Assembly (NCBI RefSeq): GCF_016906535.1
Contig: NC_057383.1
Location: forward strand, 434,001-498,000
Source of the DNA: Rhizoctonia solani
Lineage: Eukaryota; Basidiomycota; Agaricomycetes; Cantharellales; Ceratobasidiaceae
Direction of reading: 5' to 3'
DNA length: 64,000 nt
Shown: in pieces, positions 58,307 to 64,000 of the stretch
How positions within the stretch are numbered: the stretch's first letter is position 1
Layout of the letters: each line of letters begins with the position of its first letter
Program-made: the position numbers and the translations under genes
The notes under the pieces: model-generated
Database searches by the model: none
Told to the model about the DNA's origin: nothing
Seen by the model: the letters and a program-made list of their open reading frames with translations, nothing else

Positions 58307-59660
58307 CTAGGTTGATTTAGCCGAATGGGTAGATGAGTGAGATTGCCCCAAGCCCTGTTGTTCAATCTCGTCTTGATTTCTTTCCTCTTCCACACGCCTC
58401 GGATCGCTGGGATAAAGCTCGCCAGTAGAGTTGATTAGCAGAAGTCCAGATCGAGTAGCAAGTATCAGAACAACGTTGATGAACCCGGAGAGGCGAAATG
58501 AGGAATGAAATACCAACGTGGCAGTGGCGAACTGACCCATGTTGGAATCTAAGACGGAAGGGGGATTGGGTCTCGAGATGTACATCCACCGAGCAATCGA
58601 AGCGGGTAAAACCAATATCGTATATTCCAGTGGGTTCCTTTGAGAACGTGAGCTTGTGGCACTTTGAAACAATCAAGCTTAACGCACAGAAGTTGAATCA
58701 ATCCATGACGCTGTATGCTTCTTCTTTCCATAGTACTTTCTCCTGCATCTCCGATGCATCCGCCTAATAAAAGGGCCACCAAGGGGTAGATAGCTAAGTT
58801 CCCTAGTCCCACCACCCATAACCTTATCGGACGGTTGGCCTAACATTAGCATAAAAGCGAGAAATCAGACTTACCAAATATATTCCCCAAATCTCTCGTT
58901 TGAATAACGGGAGTTAATCCAGCACCCTAAAGCACGATTAGCTGGGAGATCTAAAGTAACTGTTCGGTCACCCACAGAATGGCGTTGGCACGAAGAATCC
59001 TCCCTCTGGATCATCGTCTCTATGTATCGCCCAACCAATCAAAGCGAATAAAAACACATATAGCCATACGCAAACCGAGTAAGCAATCCAGAATTTCGGT
59101 CTATAGCTTAGGTTGCGTCTCGACCAGATGTTCATAAAAGTATGTAACGCAATGGATAAAGTAAACATGGCCACCGCCGTCTCCCCGATGACTTGCAATG
59201 CACCTTGCACACTACAATGGGAGCCGCAATATACTTGGCGCTCAGCAACCCACTGAAAATCCATGATACCTCCGATACTCATTGGTATCTCGGCAAACAG
59301 GAGGTTCAGCTAAAAAAGAGTCAGCCAACATGAGCTTATAGTTCAAGAGTAGTTGACATACAAATAGCGCATCAAGGTTGCTTCTTAGTAGGCGCCAAGG
59401 CGCCGGTGGCGGCCTTCGTTTGTTTTCACGATATCGACTCTGCCAGGGCTCCGATATTAGCTGAGATCCTTCATGAGTATGTCTGAAACCTTGCTCACCC
59501 AGATAATCACAAACAAGACGCAGACAGCAATGAGACTAACCAAGCCCGAGAGTCCTCCATGCTGAAGAGGACTCAATTAGCCATAGATGATAGGCGGGAT
59601 CAGAGAGCTATAATAGCCCACATACGTTAAGGCCAATGACCTGGCCGGTGGACAAGCATA
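58307..59660 (-). CDS. Seven-transmembrane receptor-like protein (fungal GPCR, Git3/cAR-like)
   Basis: Exons read from the right edge: STGQVIGLNHGGLSGLVSLI, AVCVLFVIIWLISEPWQSRY, then RRPPPAPWRLLRSNLDALF, IPMSIGGIMDFQWVAERQVY, AVAMFTLSIALHTFMNIWSR, then FALIGWAIHRDDDPEGGFF and TPFWCWINSRYSNERFGEYI with the conserved cysteine-flanked motif. Next is LWVVGLGNLAIYPLVALLLG, a charged loop, NPLEYTILVLPASIARWMYI, and a last helix RLSGFINVVLILATRSGLLL. It ends QSHSSTHSAKST. Five to six of the seven helices are visible. This layout fits fungal receptors of the Git3/cAMP-receptor kind, acting at the plasma membrane. The N-terminal start is not found: no in-frame ATG precedes TGQVIG, and one base may be missing near 58850. 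The ligand is unknown. Confidence 0.7.
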
Positions 59661-61035
59661 CTTGACAATGTGTTCCCCGCCCAAGCTGGCTCCCTGGAGT
59701 ATATCTACTACAATCTACTGGTCCGCTCATGATAACGGAAAGGAAGGAGAGACAGGATGGTGGTACAAACCCGATCAAGCCTCTTATTTTAACATCAATC
59801 TGAATAGGCCACAGCTCATCAACATGCGCCCTCAGGATGTGTGTTCAATACCTTAGGTGCCTAGGCCATTTCGCCCCTTGAGTCCAGCCACACACTTTAC
59901 CATTTACTACGGGTCGATTGGCCAGGGATTTTTGCATCCCGTTTAATATTTGTAGGTATAGAATTCTACTGTGGTCACATGCATATATGTGATCGGACAT
60001 CATGATTGTACAAACAAGTCGAGGATCACCAATGCCGACGGGATGTATGCATTGAAGGCTTTCAGTTCTTTTACATGATAGTTGAACTTGTGCCGCCTAC
60101 GACTCAACGTGCTCAGCCCTTATATCAATGGCGAACTATCCATTTTATTGCATTGCATCAGCTGACTTATATACCGTATTGTCACTGGAAAACTCAAGTG
60201 GTATACTAATTATTTGAAATAAGGGCTAGAGAGAGAATCGATTTGTCTACACAAAACAATCTGAACACCATCCCGGCCAGAGCCACGGAGACTTTTTACC
60301 AAAATGATTTCGAAACCCCCTTCAGAATTGACCGGATAGAACCAAATAAATCGCATTGATGTTGCAGATGCTTTGTGGCGCTTATCTTTTAGGTACCAGC
60401 ATCGCCACATTAAGCGCACAGACCTGGATCGACTAGCGCTACTCAATCTTGGTCTGGAACAATTATATTGAGGCATTTAGCTCCCTCGGACCTTCTCGCA
60501 TGCGCCGTGACGACCGAATTATTAAATTACTCCCATTGGTTACGCTCCGTAGAAACAAGGAAACCGGAAAGTGATTCCTCAGGTACCGGACCTTGCAACC
60601 GTATCCTTTCCACGTGGTTTCTGGAAGCTCGTTCTGAGCCAGCGAGATAAAGCTGGTTGTTAATGAAAACTGTTGGCACTATAAATAGCCCCCGACTGCA
60701 GCGATGGATGCACAAACTAAGCCAGGGTGAATTATCTTGGATAAATGAGAAAGCTCTGATATTGGATACTTGTGGTGACTGTAGAATTCATGCGCCTTTC
60801 TCGAGTAGACAAATTGATAAACAAACTGGGGTGACAACGCCCCGTAGTACCTCCTAGATACGCTCCAGCACACATATTGGATACCTAAGCGCTCCAGGCT
60901 AACTAAATTGCTCCCGGACGAAAATAGTAACTATGAGCTTCACTCATTCTGCCCAGACTGTGCAACCTCGTGGAAACAATTTCTTCAACGTTGCTATGCT
61001 GTTCCTACGCGCACTCTTATAAAACCCAGTACCCG
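59661..61035. other. Gene-free interval
   Basis: About 1.4 kb. It should contain the receptor's 5' end and the promoter of the secreted-protein gene. A TATA-like TTATAAAA occurs at about 61017. The short frames (59662-60873) lack any signature. Confidence 0.35.
61015..61023 (+). promoter_or_regulatory. TATA box of the small secreted protein gene
   Basis: CTTATAAAA lies only about 15-20 bp upstream of the ATG at 61036. Transcription should start after that ATG, so the functional start codon is probably further downstream. Confidence 0.45.
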
Positions 61036-61845
61036 ATGATCTTGTTCAACACTCCAGCAGTCGCTTCCTTTTCCACCTCACCAGCGCCGGTCGCATTCAT
61101 TTCAATCTCACCTTCTCTATTTACTTTCCTCATTCATTCAAATCAGTTACTTTTTCCGTCATTATCTTCAATCATTTCGCTCGTTCTCGTCGGACTTGTC
61201 GCTGCTCGACCGGTCCCTCAACCTTTGGCCAAAAGGGCCTTTTCGGAGCAGCAGTACTCGGCTTTCCAATATCAGATGGAAAGGCCGGGAGTGCCCAGGC
61301 CGAGGCTAACAAAGTGTTTGTTGGTACGTTATTAATCTGTCCTCTATTTTATTGGCTCTTGTTAAATGCCATTGGTCTTTGGTAGATCCGTTCAAGGGCC
61401 GTGACCTTGCGACCGTCACATCTGCCGAGCTCAAAGCTGTTCAGACTATGCGCGAAGCAGCCGAGGCGGCCGAAGTTGACAAGTTCAATAAGCAGATCAC
61501 TGCTACTTCCGGAGATGCCGGTATGTCTGCACCAAAATTGGCTTTTAATAATGCATTAATTAATTAATCATTAATATAGCGACCGCGCTTCAAAATGGAA
61601 AGATTAAAAACAAAGTGTTGAAGCTGACTGGCGAAGTACAGGCAATCCAGATCAAGGTGTGTTCCTTAATCTCTCGATCAATAGGACGTGCGACTGATTG
61701 GAAACGACAAGATTGCACAAGGCAAGCTGCTGGAAAAGATACCTCGAGCGACGAGGCCAAGTTAAAGGAGGAACAGACCAAATTGACCAAGAATATTGCT
61801 ACGGATGTGAAGAATAAGGGACAGGCTAGCAAGGGCGTTGCGTAA
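61036..61845 (+). CDS. Small secreted protein, Rhizoctonia-type, function unknown
   Basis: The most upstream in-frame ATG is at 61036, but the signal peptide core SIISLVLVGLVAARPVPQP sits about 45 residues in, and the TATA box is too close to 61036. The real start is probably near 61165, where no ATG is present. The mature part reads QPLAKRAFSEQQYSAFQ, then SDGKAGSAQAEANKVFV, DPFKGRDLATVTSAELKAVQ, MREAAEAAEVDKFNKQITAT, and KIKNKVLKLTGEVQAIQIK, an amphipathic helical region. It ends TKLTKNIATDVKNKGQASKG. Two one-base deletions are needed, near 61272 and 61725. The Lys-Arg after Leu-Ala looks like a Kex2-type cleavage site. Similar proteins are, from memory, common in Rhizoctonia secretomes; no biochemical role is known to me. 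Confidence 0.6.
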
Positions 61846-63391
61846 ACCTGAACCTTTATTGTATTTTTTTCTGTGGCATATATGGTTTGAGAGTAATGTT
61901 ATGTGGGTTGAGGTTGGATATCGTGTGTGCATGAATGTCAGGTCTAGGATACAAAGGGATATTCACAGGACCAGCGTCGTCTTGAGTTTAGTTTGATAAA
62001 CTCTTTCTAAACCATTAGTGAGTACCAGTATAATCACGCTGCCGCTCTTACTCTATGTAGTCGAACCCGGATATGCCGGAATGCCAGTTTCTTTTTTGCC
62101 CGCCTTTATGCTTATTTGCTTCTGCTGTCCATTACTCTTTATTTGTGCGGTGATGTTGATTGTAACACGATTGTGTACCTGCATTTGCTTATAGCCAAGC
62201 CTCACCGGTTCAAGGAGGAGATCTACCTACGACGAAGATCAGGTTCGGGAGCAACCGCGAATCTCAAACTTACTATCCAAACAATTTGATATTTCTTCCG
62301 GACCGGCGGCTAAAGAGCAAATGATGTCGATCGAGAAAATGACATCATCTTACCAGCAGGGGTAAATATCCATCCACAGACACGTAAACTGATCCGAGAA
62401 CCGAGACCCCAACGATCACGACGCGTCCAGATTTTTGAGAGGTACGCGACAAGTACAAGGCGTGCCTTCCGGAGACGCGAACAAACTCCATGTAAAAAAA
62501 AACGGGCGTTTGTTCGTTCGAGTTTGACGTGCGAATCGGACGAGACGCGTTGGTTCGGAATTTGCACGGCGGGGATGACGAATGTCGGGGGCCTGGGCAT
62601 GTCAGACTGGGTGATGGCTGGGTTCCAAAAATGTCCGCCAAGACAGATGTATGCCTCGGTCTCGATATTGTCGCGCGTGGGTATCTGGGGTAACGTATAG
62701 GATATTTATTCTAGAATGGGTTTGCCCGAAAAAGCATCAACAAAGGACCGAGCAAGAGCGGACAATCGAAATGAAGTGGGCTGTTTGTTCGCTAGCAAGA
62801 CATTTATTCGCTGACGGTCAACTGGATCTTGTTGGGGCAATTCGGGCGTGACATGGACGTGTTGAGATAAGAAACAATTGGACGTCAGTCAGCATTTGTA
62901 TCTGAATATATGTGGGCGAAGAAGACAGCGACGCAAGGCGGGATTGGGCTTCGATCGCGGGGTACTCGACGACGGGTATTGATTATATCGGCCCGAATGT
63001 ATTGATTTGGATAGAGAATTTTATAAAGGCACAATCGTTCGGTTTGATTCGGGATTTTGGCCCGATATTGGGCGGTATCGTGTATGTGTAGATCCATCTA
63101 AAAAATTAACTTATTGTGGAGAATCAACATACGAAAGTATGCAGCATTTACACGCCGTGCCCGTGCTATACAACACGCTATGACGCTCTGTATTCGAGAA
63201 TAGCAGCGGACGATGCCAAGACTACGTGTGCGGGGTCAGTTCGGCTCATATATTTGTAATCAGGGTCTGTGATCAGGGCCCATGAAAATCCCGGTATGGC
63301 CGCAGATTTCCCCAAACACGCGTCGCATACAAAAACCAACGCGTTGAGCGGGTACCCTTCACCCCATTCTACTCTACCACAACATACTATC
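61846..63391. other. Gene-free interval with the UGDH promoter
   Basis: About 1.55 kb. A TATA-like TTTTATAAAGG is near 63017 and a C/T-rich leader with TCTACCACAACATACTATC precedes the ATG at 63392. The frames at 62310-62641 (minus) and 62651-62851 (plus) have no signature. No other element seen. Confidence 0.4.
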
Positions 63392-64000
63392 ATGGCTCCC
63401 GTCCAAGTCAAGAAGATCTGCTGTATTGGTGCTGGCTATGTCGGTGAGTATTGGAACGAGTGCATATATAGATGAGCGCTGACAGGAGGTGTGGTTACAG
63501 GTGGCCCTACATGCGCTGTGATCGCTCTCAAGTGTCCCGACATCCAGGTCACTATCGTAGACTTGAACCAGGCACGTGTTGACGCGTGGAACTCGCCCGA
63601 TTTTGCTCCCTATCTACGAACCTGGTCTTGTCGACGTCGTTAAAGAGGCCCGTGGACGCAATCTATTCTTCTCGACCGATGTCGACAAGGGCATTCAAGA
63701 GGCGGACTTGATTTTTGTCTCTGTCAACACTCCCACCAAGAAGAGCGGTGTCGGTGCCGGGTTTGCTGCTGACTTGAAGTAAGTGACTAAATCACGTCAT
63801 TTTGATTGTATATTCAGATTATTAACGCGCTCTCGGGAAGCTACGTCGAATTGGCTACACGCCGTATTGCTCAAGTTCGACTTCTTCCAAGATTGTCGTT
63901 GAAAAATCCACTGTTCCATGCCGAACCGCCGAATCGATGCGCACTATCCTGGAAGCCAACTCGAAGCCCGGCTGCCGATTCGATATCCTTTCCAATCCCG
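63392..64000 (+). CDS. UDP-glucose 6-dehydrogenase, 5' part (runs off the window)
   Basis: Starts [19 protein letters not shown] with the NAD-binding G-x-G-x-x-G, then [87 protein letters not shown], then [12 protein letters not shown] and [23 protein letters not shown]-glucose dehydrogenase oxidises UDP-glucose to UDP-glucuronate with NAD in the cytosol, feeding cell-wall and capsule-type glycans. Intron 1 follows YVG (GTGAGTATTGG); intron 2 joins ADL to NYVELA. Two breaks are present: an indel after NSPDF near 63605 and one missing base near 63875 (before TSSKIVV). The catalytic Cys and the C-terminal half lie beyond the window. Confidence 0.9.

Overview
The window looks like nuclear DNA of a filamentous basidiomycete, probably an Agaricomycete close to Rhizoctonia/Ceratobasidiaceae. 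The grounds are genes split by many ~45-70 nt GT-AG introns, expanded F-box, MYND, BTB and TPR-CHAT families, a small secreted protein of a type I associate with Rhizoctonia, and decayed hAT and Tc1/mariner pieces. The order assignment is inference from family recall, not a search. About 21 protein-coding genes or gene copies that look functional, or broken only by single-base lesions, are supported, plus two clear pseudogenes, two transposase remnants, a dispersed repeat and a fold-back repeat. I found no tRNA, rRNA or CRISPR array.

Layout. 0.3-3.7 kb: an F-box pseudogene and an intact paralogue (minus strand). 4.1-6.2 kb: an MFS sugar transporter (minus). 7.2-8.5 kb: a Spo7-like subunit of the lipin phosphatase (plus). 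9.7-15.4 kb: a direct duplication of a SAM-methyltransferase gene, with an hAT fragment and a dispersed repeat between the copies. 15.5-20.3 kb: a MYND zinc-finger protein, a secreted ML-domain lipid-binding protein and a BTB protein (all minus). 20.6-24.0 kb: two mitochondrial electron carriers facing each other, an adrenodoxin-type ferredoxin (YAH1) and ETF-ubiquinone oxidoreductase. 26.4-44.7 kb: two large TPR-CHAT (caspase-like) genes in convergent orientation. The left one is intact; the right one is broken by two stop codons and a repeat insertion. They flank 10 kb that holds a Tc1/mariner remnant, a GC-rich gene-poor stretch, one Arg/Glu-rich gene with a J-like C-terminal domain, and a fold-back repeat. 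46.7-64.0 kb: a mostly housekeeping block with a PQ-loop membrane protein, an unrecognised TIM-barrel-like protein, nitronate monooxygenase, a WRN-type 3'-5' exonuclease with an HTH tail, a 7-TM receptor, a small secreted protein, and UDP-glucose 6-dehydrogenase, which runs off the right edge.

Two themes stand out. First, the paired TPR-CHAT genes resemble predicted cell-death or self-recognition proteases; one copy keeps a complete array of 15 units of 45 residues and the His/Cys dyad. Second, many otherwise well-conserved genes, including ferredoxin, ETF-QO and UGDH, carry single-base frame breaks, nearly all of them one missing base. A shared deletion bias in genes that should be functional points to residual assembly error, so these genes should not be called pseudogenes from this sequence alone.

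Exon joins were worked out by hand from splice motifs and reading frame, so splice positions are approximate unless stated.
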